Source of the DNA: Alopecurus myosuroides | Lineage: Eukaryota; Streptophyta; Magnoliopsida; Poales; Poaceae | Length of the DNA: 64,000 nucleotides | Assembly: GCA_028641055.1 (NCBI GenBank) | Contig: CM054059.1 | Span: 105,908,263 to 105,972,262, forward strand | Direction: 5' to 3' | Part shown: one piece after another, positions 1 to 9,450 of the stretch | Numbering within the stretch: the first letter of the stretch is position 1 | How the letters are laid out: each line of letters opens with the position of its first letter | Made by a program: the position numbers and the translations under genes | The notes under the pieces: model-generated | What the model was told of the DNA's origin: nothing | Databases searched by the model: none | The model's input: only the letters and a program-made list of their open reading frames with translations

Positions 1-937
1 TCCCCCAGTGATATTCATGGAGCCTCGGAAGGTGACGACTAATTAGATTGGGACACCTCCTTCCGTAATCCTAATCCGCAGGTAGGATCACTTTTGTCAA
101 ACTTTGCGACAATTAATTTGAGACGGAGGGAGTATTTATGTTACCGCTGACTGCACTCTCTTATTATTATCGCCGTCCACAGTTTGGCCATGGGCAATTC
201 TCGTATGGTCACTTGACCATGTTAAGTTCGGGACAATTTTTTTTATTAAACTCTTGAGCCATGTTGAGCACGGTAGCTAAGCTTTAGCAGCGGAAATATC
301 AACTTGGTCTATCTATATGGACCGGAAGGCGGTGGTCCACTCCCATCGGGTTTTCAATGCGGTGGCGGTCCAGCCAGGGTACGGGTGGACGGAGCTCGGA
401 CTGTTTCCTCCGATAAGGCTTCATTAAATCTGTGCTGAAGCTGAACGAAGACATGAAAAGCTCACTCTTAATTATCGGGGACGTACACGTACAGGCACAC
501 AACATTGCTCATGTCAGTGTCATGCTTAATTATTGCTCAGATTTAAGCTGGCTTACTATACCAACTGCTATTTCGTTGCCGTTGCAGAACTAATATGAGT
601 GCTCGGCTAACAGAGACGGATCGCTGGCCAGTTGAATTCCCACCCTCCCGCGCTGTGCTACTGTGCGCTGCACCACGTTGCTCTTCGCGTGCGTGCGTCT
701 CCGAACTGGTGGGATGCATGGCCGCAACTGCCTCCAGCCCAACCGTTTGATGTGTACACGAGTATAAATTTTCTACAGTATTTCGGAGACGTTCATTATC
801 TCTGTGGTTAGGACTACGGGTCCTCTGGATATTCTTGCCCGACGAAAAAGTCGCTTCTCTATGCTAATCTTGCCCAACACACGAGGCCTTTGCAGAAAAT
901 GTTATAACAGCAAACCCAACACACACACGATTTTATT
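1..937. other. Intergenic DNA, no gene recognised
   Basis: The stretch has no open frame that looks like a gene on either strand; the short frames present lack recognisable motifs. The only repeat identified is a Stowaway-type MITE terminus near position 100. The rest is ordinary AT/GC-mixed intergenic sequence. Confidence 0.5.
95..132. repeat. Stowaway-type MITE terminal fragment
   Basis: The segment ends in GAGACGGAGGGAG followed by TA at 133-134, which is the usual terminus and target dinucleotide of grass Stowaway MITEs. The matching opposite end is not clear in the upstream 90 bases, so this is probably a truncated copy or one whose other end lies outside the window. Confidence 0.45.
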
Positions 938-1440
938 ACAAATGTACCGCTCTGCAGAATGATATAGATAAAAATACCCCTTGTCAAAAGGAATCGACAA
1001 AACTACCCTACCGGAAGGTTAACTATGTGACACGTGTCACTTCCCGCCACATCAATTGGCGGTGCAAACATCTCGCCAGGCGGAAGGGAACTGCCGCCGA
1101 AAACCATGGCGGAAGGCGCATTCTATCAAGCAAGTGGGACCTAATAAATGTGAGGTTATAGGTCATTTGCATGCACGGGTCATGTTCCCATGCTGCCAAA
1201 AGACATGCATCAATGTGTAAGGACATGCCTGGCCTCGACAGCAACAAAAAAAAAAAACAAGACCGTAACCTTTCTGCCAGGTAGAATGGCCGTATGTGGC
1301 CTCCGCCCATTTACATGGCGGGAGGTTTGCTCCGGCATTTGCACTGGCGGGAAGTTGTACGTGTCACCTAGCTAAGCTTCTACCAGGTCTTTTTTGACAA
1401 TAATTTCTAGCCATTACATTCGGCAGAGGGGTATATTTGT
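938..1440. repeat. Foldback (long inverted repeat) element
   Basis: The two halves are imperfect reverse complements. The left arm (about 938-1090) contains TACCGCTCTGCAGAATG, TTGTCAAAA, GTGACACGTG and ACTTCCCGCCA in that order. The right arm (about 1300-1440), read on the other strand, has TACCCCTCTGCCGAATG, TTGTCAAAA, GTGACACGT and ACTTCCCGCCA in the same order. The arms are roughly 150 bp with indels around a unique centre of about 200 bp. No coding frame is convincing. It looks like a non-autonomous element with long terminal inverted repeats; its superfamily and TSD could not be fixed. Confidence 0.5.
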
Positions 1441-1450
1441 GTTAAACTCC

Positions 1451-1500
1451 ACACACCCCCACCTCCCCCCCCCCCCCCACACACACAACACACACACACC
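1451..1500. repeat. Low-complexity poly-C / (CA)n tract
   Basis: A run of 14 C (1465-1478) is flanked on both sides by CA dinucleotide repeats. The glycine-rich frames read across it on the minus strand are artefacts of composition. Confidence 0.9.
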
Positions 1501-1864
1501 AAATCGGACAATTTCATCCGGTTTGGCCCACGGACCGTGATTTGGTCGAAAAACCCATCCCAACAGCCCTCCCCAAACAGACCGCGAGGGAGGGTGGGGG
1601 AGAGGGGAGGGGATAGCCCAACTTTCAACCAAACGTGGACCAAAATCCACGGACGGAGTCGCGTCCTATCTGGCTCACCTGCAAGCATAGGCGGATCCAG
1701 CCGCCCGGGCTTGCCGGCCGCGCAAAGCCTTATATTATCCTACTTATAGCAATTTATCAAAAAATATGACACAGTAGACTTGTTTGCCTGGACTTCTAAA
1801 AGTTTCTAGATCCGTCACTGCCTGCAAGCCTCTCGATTCCGCCTCGTCTTCCTTCGACCGGTCC

Positions 1865-1873
1865 TATTAAATA
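1865..1873 (+). promoter_or_regulatory. Possible TATA box of the interrupted gene
   Basis: TATTAAATA lies about 90 bases upstream of the start codon at 1965, a plausible plant TATA-to-ATG spacing with a short 5' leader containing two CCCTAG-type motifs. Inferred from position only. Confidence 0.35.
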
Positions 1874-1964
1874 GAACCGTGTCGCTTTCATCCCTACTGC
1901 AGTCTGCTCCAATCTCGCCCAAAACGCAAACCCTAGATAAAACCCTAGCTCCCCGCCTGGAGAC

Positions 1965-2024
1965 ATGGCGAGCGACGCCAACCGCCATTTTCGTGGCCGA
2001 GCGACGGCGTGAAGGAAAACGGGG
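1965..2024 (+). pseudogene. 5' fragment of a grass-type hypothetical gene, split by a solo LTR
   Basis: This is the first 20 codons of a frame that resumes at 26600 once the solo LTR and one 5-bp target duplication are removed; the phase is preserved across the gap. The ATG at 1965 is the first in the frame and sits below a possible TATA box. Codon 16 (TGA at 2010) is a nonsense codon, one C-to-T step from an arginine codon. The 3' part encodes a short acidic protein resembling an uncharacterised, repetitive gene family common in wheat-type genomes. The function is unknown. The gene is dead both from the insertion and from the stop. Confidence 0.5.
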
Positions 2025-3128
2025 TAGGATACACTAGCACAAATCAAAATTTCTACCGCGTCAACCAAGATCTGCTGCAAGATATAGATCACGAGATTAC
2101 CACTAGACGCGCTGTGCCGATCTCGGTGAAGCGGGTCGGGGCAGGGTAGTCGTACGAATCCTCCGGATCCCATCACTCCCACGAACAGCTCCTCTTGGCG
2201 ACTCGTCCAAGTGCTACAGATGCAACCTCTATCGGTATCCACACGTGCGGCGTGGAAGCACCGCTCGCCGGACTGCTAGGTCCGCGCGGGCGGCAGGGGC
2301 GTGGAGAGACAGTGGTTGCGGTGGAATGTGGTGCGGAATTAGCAACCCTAAAACGCACAAACTCCTCTCCTTTATATAGACGTCCCCATAATGGGTTGTG
2401 ATACATCTCCAACGTATCTATAATTTGTGATACTCCATGATAATATTATGCCAATTGTTGCATGTTTTCTCCCTTCTTTATGTCATTTTTATCGATTTTC
2501 CGGGACTAACGTATTAACAAGATACCAAGTGCAGGTTCCCTGTTTTCTGCTGTTTTTAGTTTCAGAAAAGTTGTTCTAGAAATATTCTCGGAATTGGACG
2601 ATTCGAAAACCAGAAGTCTTAGAAGTCCCGGAAGCATCCAGAAGTCCCGAAGAGCCCCGGAGGGGGGCCACAGGGTGGCCACACCATAGGGTGGCGCCAC
2701 CACCCCCTAGCTGCGCCACTAGGTGGTGTGGGTCCCCTAGCCACCCCCTGGCATCGCCCTTTCTCCTATATATACTCCCCGATGCATAAACCCTAGAACA
2801 ATCGACCTTTTTCACAAAATACATCCGTAGCTCCGCCACCGCCGCTGACAAGTTTCGTGGGGACATATCTCAGTTCTAGCACCCCGCCGGGATGGGGAAG
2901 TGCCCCCGGAAGCCATCTCCTCTTGGCGGCTCGTCCAAGTGCTATAGATGCAGCACCTCTATCGGTATCCACATGTGCGGCGTGGAAGCACCACTCGCCG
3001 GACTGCTAGGTCCGCGCGGGCGGCAGGGGCGTGGAGAGACGGTGGCTGCAGTGGAATGTGGTGCGGAATTAGCAACCCTAAAACGCACAGCCTCCTCTCC
3101 TTTATATAGACGTCCCCATAATGGGTTG
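2025..3128 (-). mobile_element. Solo copia LTR, 3' part (interrupted by element A)
   Basis: Read on the minus strand this is the downstream part (TATA box, R/U5) of a copia LTR whose 5' part lies at 25685-26594. A TCTATATAAA box is at about 2371-2380 (and again at 3101-3110 in the duplicated copy). The R/U5 sequence is similar to that of the copia LTR at 57946-59274, sharing a CGTGTGGATACCG block and a GCGCGTCTAGTGGTAATC block. Removing the 730-bp internal duplication gives an LTR of about 1.28 kb, close to the 1329 bp of that copia LTR. Flanking 5-mers are CGGGG (2020-2024) and CGGAG (26595-26599), a plausible TSD with one mismatch. The LTR terminus reads TA rather than the usual CA. No internal domain is present, so it is a solo LTR. 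Confidence 0.7.
2193..2920. repeat. Tandem duplication, copy 1 (LTR / element A junction)
   Basis: This copy contains solo-LTR sequence (2193-2398), the target site GGTTG and the first 520 or so bases of element A's LTR (from 2399). The same order recurs at 2921-3634. The join between copies falls at CTCC, which is present at both breakpoints (2189-2192 and 3631-3634). Because the copy carries LTR sequence attached to the same target site, it arose by duplication after element A inserted, not by a second insertion. Confidence 0.85.
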
Positions 3129-3634
3129 TGATACGTCTCCAACGTATCTATAATTTCTGATGCTCCATGATAATATTATGCCAATTGCTACATGTTTTCT
3201 CCCTTCTTTATGTCATTTTTATCGATTTTCCGGGACTAACCTATTAACAAGATGCCAAGTGCCAGTTAGCTGTTTTCTGTTGTTTTTAGTTTCAGAAAAG
3301 TTGTTCTAGAAATATTCTCGGAATTCGATGATTCGAAAACCAGAAGGCTTAGAAGTCCCGGAAGCATCCAGAAGTCCCGAAGAGCCCCGGAGGGGGGCCA
3401 TAGGGTGGCGCCACCACCCCCTGGCCGTGCCACCATGCGGTGTGGGCCCCCTGACCACCCCCTGGCATCTCCGTTTCGCCTATATATACTTCCCGATGCA
3501 TAAACCCTAGAACAATCGACCTTTTTCACAAAATAATCTGTAGCTCCGCCGCCGCCGGTGACAAGTTTCGGGGGAGACATATCTCTGTTCTGGCACCCTG
3601 CCGGGACGGGGAAGTGCCCCCGGAAGCCATCTCC
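2921..3634. repeat. Tandem duplication, copy 2
   Basis: This is the second copy of the unit at 2193-2920. It runs from solo-LTR sequence through GGTTG into the intact left LTR of element A, with scattered substitutions, a 2-bp insertion near 2950 and a short deletion in the LTR relative to copy 1. Confidence 0.85.
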
Positions 3635-4502
3635 ATCGACTCCACCGCCATCTCCAACGCCGTTGCTGTCTCCTATGATGAGGAGGGAGTAGTTCTCCCA
3701 CGAGGCTGAGAGCTCTACCGGTAGCTATGTGGTTCATCTCTCTCTCCCATGGTGTGTTCTATATGTGATCACGAGCTTTGTAATCTATTTGAATTCGTAG
3801 ATGTTACTCTTCATATTTTTCTACTCAAGTGCTTTATTAATATGAACTTTGGAGTCACCTTGTCCCGCGGTGTGAAGGTGACAGTGTGCACACCGTGTGT
3901 GTCTCCTCTATGAATTGTGGTGTTTGTCTAGAACCTTCTAGGGCGCTCATAGTGACAGCGTGGGGTTAACTAGACATGGGAATGCTTACTTTAAGGAATG
4001 CTTTTTGCAGCCCTACGCAATGATTAGTGTCTGTTATCCAACCGGAGAGGGTTAAGAGTAGCATAGTGAAGAGAAGATATTTAGTTATTCAATCATGTGA
4101 TCATTGTTGAGAGTGTCCACTAGTGAAAGTAGGATCCCTAGGCCTTGTTTCCAAGCATTGAAACACCGTTTTCCGCTTGTTCTGCTACATGTTTGCTTGC
4201 TGCCATATTTATTTCAGATTGCTAATATTACTTATAACCATCCATATTACTCGCATTTCACTATCTCTTCGCCGTACTAGTGCATCTATATACCCGACAA
4301 GTATATTGGGTGTGTTGGGGACACAAGAGACTTCTTGTATCTTAATTGCAGGGTTGCTTGAGAGGGATATCTTTGACCTCTACCTCCCTGAGTTCGATAA
4401 ACCTTGGATGATCCACTTAAGGGAAACTTGCTGCTGTTCTACAAACCTCTGCACTTGGAGGCCCAACACTGTCTACAAGAATATAGGTGTGCGTAGACAT
4501 CA
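3129..4502 (+). repeat. Left LTR of element A
   Basis: It starts TGATACGTCTCC and ends TAGACATCA. A TATATATA box at 3481-3488 is the likely promoter. It pairs with 24301-25679; about 6 percent of positions differ in the first 550 bases by eye, less further on. A long frame at 4177-4722 inside and across the LTR is not conserved as coding sequence and was not called as a gene. Confidence 0.92.
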
Positions 4503-4512
4503 AGATCTTTTA

Positions 4513-4530
4513 TGGCGACGTTGCCGGGGA
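4513..4530 (+). promoter_or_regulatory. Primer-binding site of element A (tRNA-Asp)
   Basis: TGGCGACGTTGCCGGGGA lies 10 bases after the LTR. It is complementary to the 3' end of plant tRNA-Asp (ideal TGGCGCCGTTGCCGGGGA) with one mismatch, as in Athila-type elements. Confidence 0.85.
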
Positions 4531-4678
4531 GGTAAGGTAAAAGGTACTCACATCCTCGGGTGTGAGTGCTCGAAGTTATTTCCTTTAGATTCTGCAATTG
4601 TATCTTTTTGTTTCTTGTTTACACTAGTTAGTCTTATTTTTACTTGTTGCTTGTTTTTATTTTTACTAGTTAGTCTTA

Positions 4679-5836
4679 ATGGAAAACAACAAAAATATGA
4701 GAGAACTTTATTTACATTCTAGTAGCAATGTTATTAGCATTAATTATTTGGATACCATTATTTCTAGTACTATGGAAAAGTCTAAGTTTGGGGAAGCTAG
4801 TCTCTATAAACTTTTTATTTCCCCAACTTTAGAGGAGAAAATTTGCTCTGATGATACTTTATCTCCCATATGTGATAAATCTAATGATGCTTGTGATATT
4901 TTAAGTCCTCCTACTGAAATCATTCCTTTTAAAATACCCAAGAAAATTGTTGAACTTGTCATGGATAACCGCTATCTTGGAGATTGAATTGTCCATCCTC
5001 GTGATCATTTACTCTTTATACATGAATTATGCGGGTTGTTCAAGTGTGATGGACCAAGTTAAGAGGAGGTTATTCTCTTTGTCTCTTAAGGACAAAGCAA
5101 GGGAGTGGTATGAGCTTCTAGATGATCCTCATCATTTGGAGTGGAAGGAGCTCAAATCTCTATTTCATTCTAAATTTTATTCTTCTCATGAACTGTATTT
5201 AGATAGGAATTACATTTATAATTTTTGGCCTCGTGATGGAGAAAGCATTTCTCAAGCTTGGGGAAGACTGAAAACATTAATACTTAAATGTCCTAACCAT
5301 GAGCTTCCTAAGGAAATAATTGTTACTAATTTTTATGCAAGGCTTTCAGGACATTGGAAGGATTATCAAGATGCCTGTTCAGAAGGTTCTTTTTGTAGTA
5401 AGAAGGTTGAAGCTAAGTGGGGTCTTCTTGAGAGAATTTGAATCAATAGTGAAGACTGGAATAACAACAAAGGTAAAGAATCAGGTATAAACTATAAGTA
5501 TCTTTGCATTAAGACTTCTGCTAAAACTGCTGATTTTCATGAGCTTAATGCCAAATATGGTATTGATCCTCAAATAGCTGTCGGCTGGTATAGATCCTTT
5601 CCTTCTTATATTAATCTTCCTAAAAATGGGGACATATATCATGAACCGTTTAAAGACACTTGCATGAAAAATGAAACTGTTATTAACGATTGCAATGAAC
5701 ATGCTCAAACTTCTGAAAGTACTATTTCTTATAAGCATGTTAATTTTTGTGGACCACTTAGACCTTGTGAAAAGAATCAAACCAAAAAAGAATATTGCAT
5801 CCATCATAGGAATGAAAAAACTAGAAAGTGGGACAT
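4679..5836 (+). pseudogene. Element A gag-like gene, part 1
   Basis: The frame starts at the ATG at 4679. It reads about 100 codons to an in-frame TGA (4985-4987), shifts by one base near 5055, then continues through a retrotransposon-gag core (RRLFSLSLKDKAREWYELL, about 5068-5130) and on to a second in-frame TGA at 5439-5441. The same frame runs into element B's insertion site at 5836 and resumes in phase at 17989. The capsid-like core places it with Athila-group gag proteins of grasses. It is non-functional because of two nonsense codons, one frameshift and two later insertions. The usual gag start was chosen because the ATG follows the leader and opens the conserved frame. Confidence 0.75.
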
Positions 5837-6379
5837 TGTCGGATATATACTGATTAGGGGTATATCAGATGGTAGTCAAAAGTGCCGGATTACCAGGGTG
5901 GCCCAACTGGTAGTGGGCTATGGTCCATTGGGCGGCCCAGTAAGCTGACGCGCAGAAGCCGGATTCTAGAAGGACCCGGATCACGGCCCACGTGGTCTGG
6001 CTTGGAGGAGAAGACGGATTCCTTACTTTCCAAGTTACTAGCTATCGTAGTCTTCTAGGTTTCCTACTCTGTATGCCCTAATCCGGCTATTATATAAAGC
6101 CGGACGGGAGATGAGATAACGAAGGAGACGAAGCCATAGGCCAACTCGCGGAGAAGTTGATCCTCCGCGAGTAGCTAAACATAACCTCACATTGTAATTG
6201 TTTACACAGGCTTTAGCCCTGATTAGTGAGATTGCAGGAGTAGGAACGCCGTATTATTACGATGTACCGAACCTGGGTAAATCCTGTGTCTTTGTCACCA
6301 ACGCGATCCCGTTTCCCCACGTCTCTACCCGTAGTCTCATGGCACCCCCGTCTATGAAAACTACTACGATGTCTCGACA
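5837..6379 (+). repeat. Left LTR of element B
   Basis: It runs TGTCGGATATATACTG...TCTCGACA, 543 bp, with a TATATAAA box at 6091-6098. It differs from the right LTR by five substitutions and no indels. Confidence 0.95.
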
Positions 6380-6381
6380 GT

Positions 6382-6399
6382 TGGCGCCCACCGTGGGGC
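6382..6399 (+). promoter_or_regulatory. Primer-binding site of element B (tRNA-Lys)
   Basis: TGGCGCCCACCGTGGGGC begins two bases after the LTR and is a perfect complement of the 3' end of plant tRNA-Lys(CUU). Confidence 0.85.
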
Positions 6400-6443
6400 A
6401 AACGACGTCAGGCGTTAAGTTCCGATCTGGGATACTCGGCGGA

Positions 6444-9400
6444 ATGGGCAGTTCCATAACTGTCGGAAGCCTGGAGTTCAACAATGACATCGGACGCTTC
6501 CTCGACAACGGATCCTACATACCGGCGCAAAATCATTTGGTAAGTGCCTGCGTGTTACCGATTGGATCTGCTAATATCTTTATCGGATTAACTGCAGAGG
6601 CCATGGGGTTTTGCGGTGGAAGCAAATTTATCCCACCCGCCCTGTACCCAGTCGAAGATGACTACGATCCCGGATTTTGCTCAGATCGCCGACATAAAAG
6701 TGATACACACTTTATCGGTATGGTGCAATCCGAAGTCGCCGAGAACACGGATGACGGAAATCCCGTGCAGGAGGCAGAAAGCAACAAACTCACTACAGAG
6801 GTGGACGATCCAGCTTTCGCCGAAAACACGGATGAAAGTAATCCCGTGCAAGAGGCAGAAAATAGCAAACCCACTACAGAGGTGGAAGATCCGACACCCG
6901 CCAATCCAGCGATGAACTCAGAAGCTGACTCTGTGCTAGCCGCCATTGAGGCGGGATTAGAGTCAGAAACCGGATCAGATGATTTTGATCCTGAAGACGA
7001 AGACGTGGACGCCTTCGAAAGAAAAGTTAAATCTTTCCAAGAGGGATTCCATGAAGTACTAATGGCGAAACCGGCTGAAACCACGGACGCCGGCAGTCAG
7101 GAAAGCCCTAAAACCCCTCCGCCAGAGGAAGAGAGAGAAGATGGAGAAACCTCTCCGATATTTCCCAACGTCAAGGAATTGACAGAGGATGAACCTGTTA
7201 AAAAAATCTCCCTCTTCCAAGAAAAAGAACAAGGCCGCTAAAAAACTCCAATACAAACTCCGGGAGAAGAAATTGGCTGATCCAGCTGATGAAAGCCCGG
7301 AAGTAGGAGATGCAAGAGGAACAAAACCTGCGGAGAAGAAAACAAAAGAAATCCTTGTTCCGCCAATCACAGAGCAAGAAGAACAGGAATTGTTACAAAC
7401 GCCAGTGGGATTACATGAACCCCCTGAAGTGCTAGAAGCCAGGAGACAAGCTCTCCAACGGCAGCAGCAACATCTATTCAGAACTCGCGAACACCTCCAA
7501 AAAACCCAGGATGACATCAAACTCATGAAGGTAGAAATCGAGGAATACGAGAGAAAGAATAGATCTGGCATTAAACCTACAAGGTTACCCGGAATCGTAA
7601 GACCGGAAGTACTGCCGCCAAAAGAAAGGTTTCACAACCCATCTTGGCAAATGCAGGTAAACGGCAAAGATGCCAGAGGCGAACCAATATACAAAACCGC
7701 AACAGAAAATGCGGAAACAGCGTTTGCCATCCTCAACAATGACTTGTACTCCAATGGTGAAAAACTCCAAGGGGTGTATGCTTTCCTAGGAAAAGCATTG
7801 CAACAACAACAACAGCGAGCCCAAGAGCGATCAGGGAAGTTGCATGATAACTCCGCCCTATGCAAAACAGCTACTTGCGCCGCTGGAGCACCTGGACCGG
7901 AAGAACCTGGAGATTCAGGTAATTCAAAGGATAAGAAAGCGGATCCGAGAAAAGACAAGAAAAATCACGACAATAGGGATGAAGCGTCTAGAACCGGATC
8001 TCATCTACCGAAAGGTGGAAGTAAACCCCATGATCGGGAAGAAAAATACCGGAAAGATGGCAAAGCAATGCCACCTCCGAGACACCCTGCTGAAAAAGCC
8101 GGAAGACATGATGTACCTCACAGACGTGAGAGATCTCGGACACCCCCTAAGGATAAATAAAGGCATAGGAGTAGAACTCCGCCTCATCCAAAAGGGCGCG
8201 ATCTTGAAAGAAATAGAAACGATCCCGGAAAAGCGCGTGCGCGCAACAATGGAAAAGAAAGGAGTAGATCCCCTTCTGTCCATTCAGCCGACAGATATTC
8301 CGCACACATGGATAGAGCGAAAAAGGATGATCTATACTTTGGACCTAAGTGTTTCACTGATAGGATCCGAAGGACAACCCTGCATTCTGGCTTCGCCAAG
8401 GTCGGTCCAACGTACCAGAAACATACCGGCAGTACAAACCCGGATACCTGGCTCTCAGACTATCATACAGCCGTCTAGATAAACAATGGGACAGACCTGG
8501 AAGCTGTAAAGTTTCTTCCCCTAATGTTGCTAGATGGAGCCAGAGATTGGATCAATGGATTGCCGTCAAGAACTGTCGACAGCTGGGATGATATGGCTCG
8601 AGTATTCACTCAGCATTTCCGGGGAACGTACAAGCGCCCGAAAAGCATCAACCAGCTGAACCGTTGCACCCAATTCGAGGATGAACCATACGTGGATTTC
8701 ATCTCCAGATGGACTGCAATGAAGAATAGTTGTTCTAGAGTAACTGACGTACAAGCAATGCATGCTTTCGTCAATGGCCTAAAACCCGGACTAGTACCGT
8801 TCATGGTTGGTTCCAAACAGCACAAAGATCTCGGATCTATGCTTACAACCGCCAATGAGGATGCTGCAGCCGAAGACGATATCAGAGCAAGAGGTGGCAA
8901 TATCGACACACTGATACTGGCCAAGAAAAACCCTCGCTCTGAGAAAAAAGGAACTTCAGACGCAACACCAAAACCCAAAGAAGTTAATATAGCCTTTGGA
9001 AGTGAAAAAGGGAGAAGATGGAAAGGACGCAGTTCAGAACCAATCAACTACACTAAAGAAGAGTGGGAGAAGATTAAGTCGGAACCCTGTGTCCACCATT
9101 CGCAGTTTGGGAAACCCACCCATACGAACGCACAATGCCGGCTGAATAAGCACATGAAAGGCAGTGCAGGATCCGGAAACAAGGGGAAGAGTTCCAAAAG
9201 GAAATTCTCCAAGCAAAAGCCAGAAGCTGATAAAGAAGACAGTGAATCAGACACTGACGAAAAAATCCAGGAACAACAGCGGAAAGGCGAACCCAAGTTT
9301 CCGAGAGTTGATGGAGAATGCGCCCTAACTTTCCTAGCAACTCCATCAGCAAAGGTGGCGAAAAGAACACTTCGAGAAATAAACGCGGTTGTTCCGGCAA

Positions 9401-9450
9401 CCCCGAAATTCTTGAAATATTCGAACACACCAATAACCTGGGATCAGTCT
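6444..9450 (+). pseudogene. Element B gag (frameshifted, two stops)
   Basis: The frame can start at ATG 6444 or ATG 6603 (better context, GCCATGG). The N-terminal part is acidic and holds an 81-bp direct repeat (6738-6899). At an A7 tract (7199-7205) the frame shifts by one. The new frame is basic and glutamine-rich (coiled-coil-like near 7440-7560), then has in-frame stops TAA 8158-8160 and TAG 8476-8478. The capsid core spans about 8400-8860 and includes GARDWINGLP. A zinc-finger-like CX2H...HX4C lies near 9085-9140, followed by a lysine-rich tail. Each stop is one C-to-T step from a glutamine codon. The protein would package element RNA into particles; this copy cannot make it. Confidence 0.8.
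6738..6899 (+). repeat. 81-bp direct repeat (two units) inside gag
   Basis: Units begin at 6738 and 6819 (GCCGAGAACACGGATGA and GCCGAAAACACGGATGA). The period is exactly 27 codons, so the acidic AENTD...EV peptide is duplicated without a frame change. Confidence 0.8.

Noticed and set aside
1407..1688. Glycine-rich minus-strand ORF of 93 codons
   Set aside because: It is created by the poly-C/(CA)n tract; no domain, no start context, low-complexity composition.
2399..2920. A second, truncated insertion of element A's family
   Set aside because: It shares the identical target site GGTTG and the adjoining sequence with the full copy, so a tandem duplication explains it better than an independent insertion.
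4177..4722. 181-codon ORF crossing the end of element A's left LTR (partner at 25366-25842)
   Set aside because: It runs across the LTR border and primer-binding site, and the right-LTR version diverges at the same border. This is LTR sequence that happens to be open.
6540..6597. Possible 58-bp intron in element B's gag leader (GTAAGT...CTGCAG)
   Set aside because: The splice-like borders are good, but the interval is shorter than usual plant introns and the frame is open through it.
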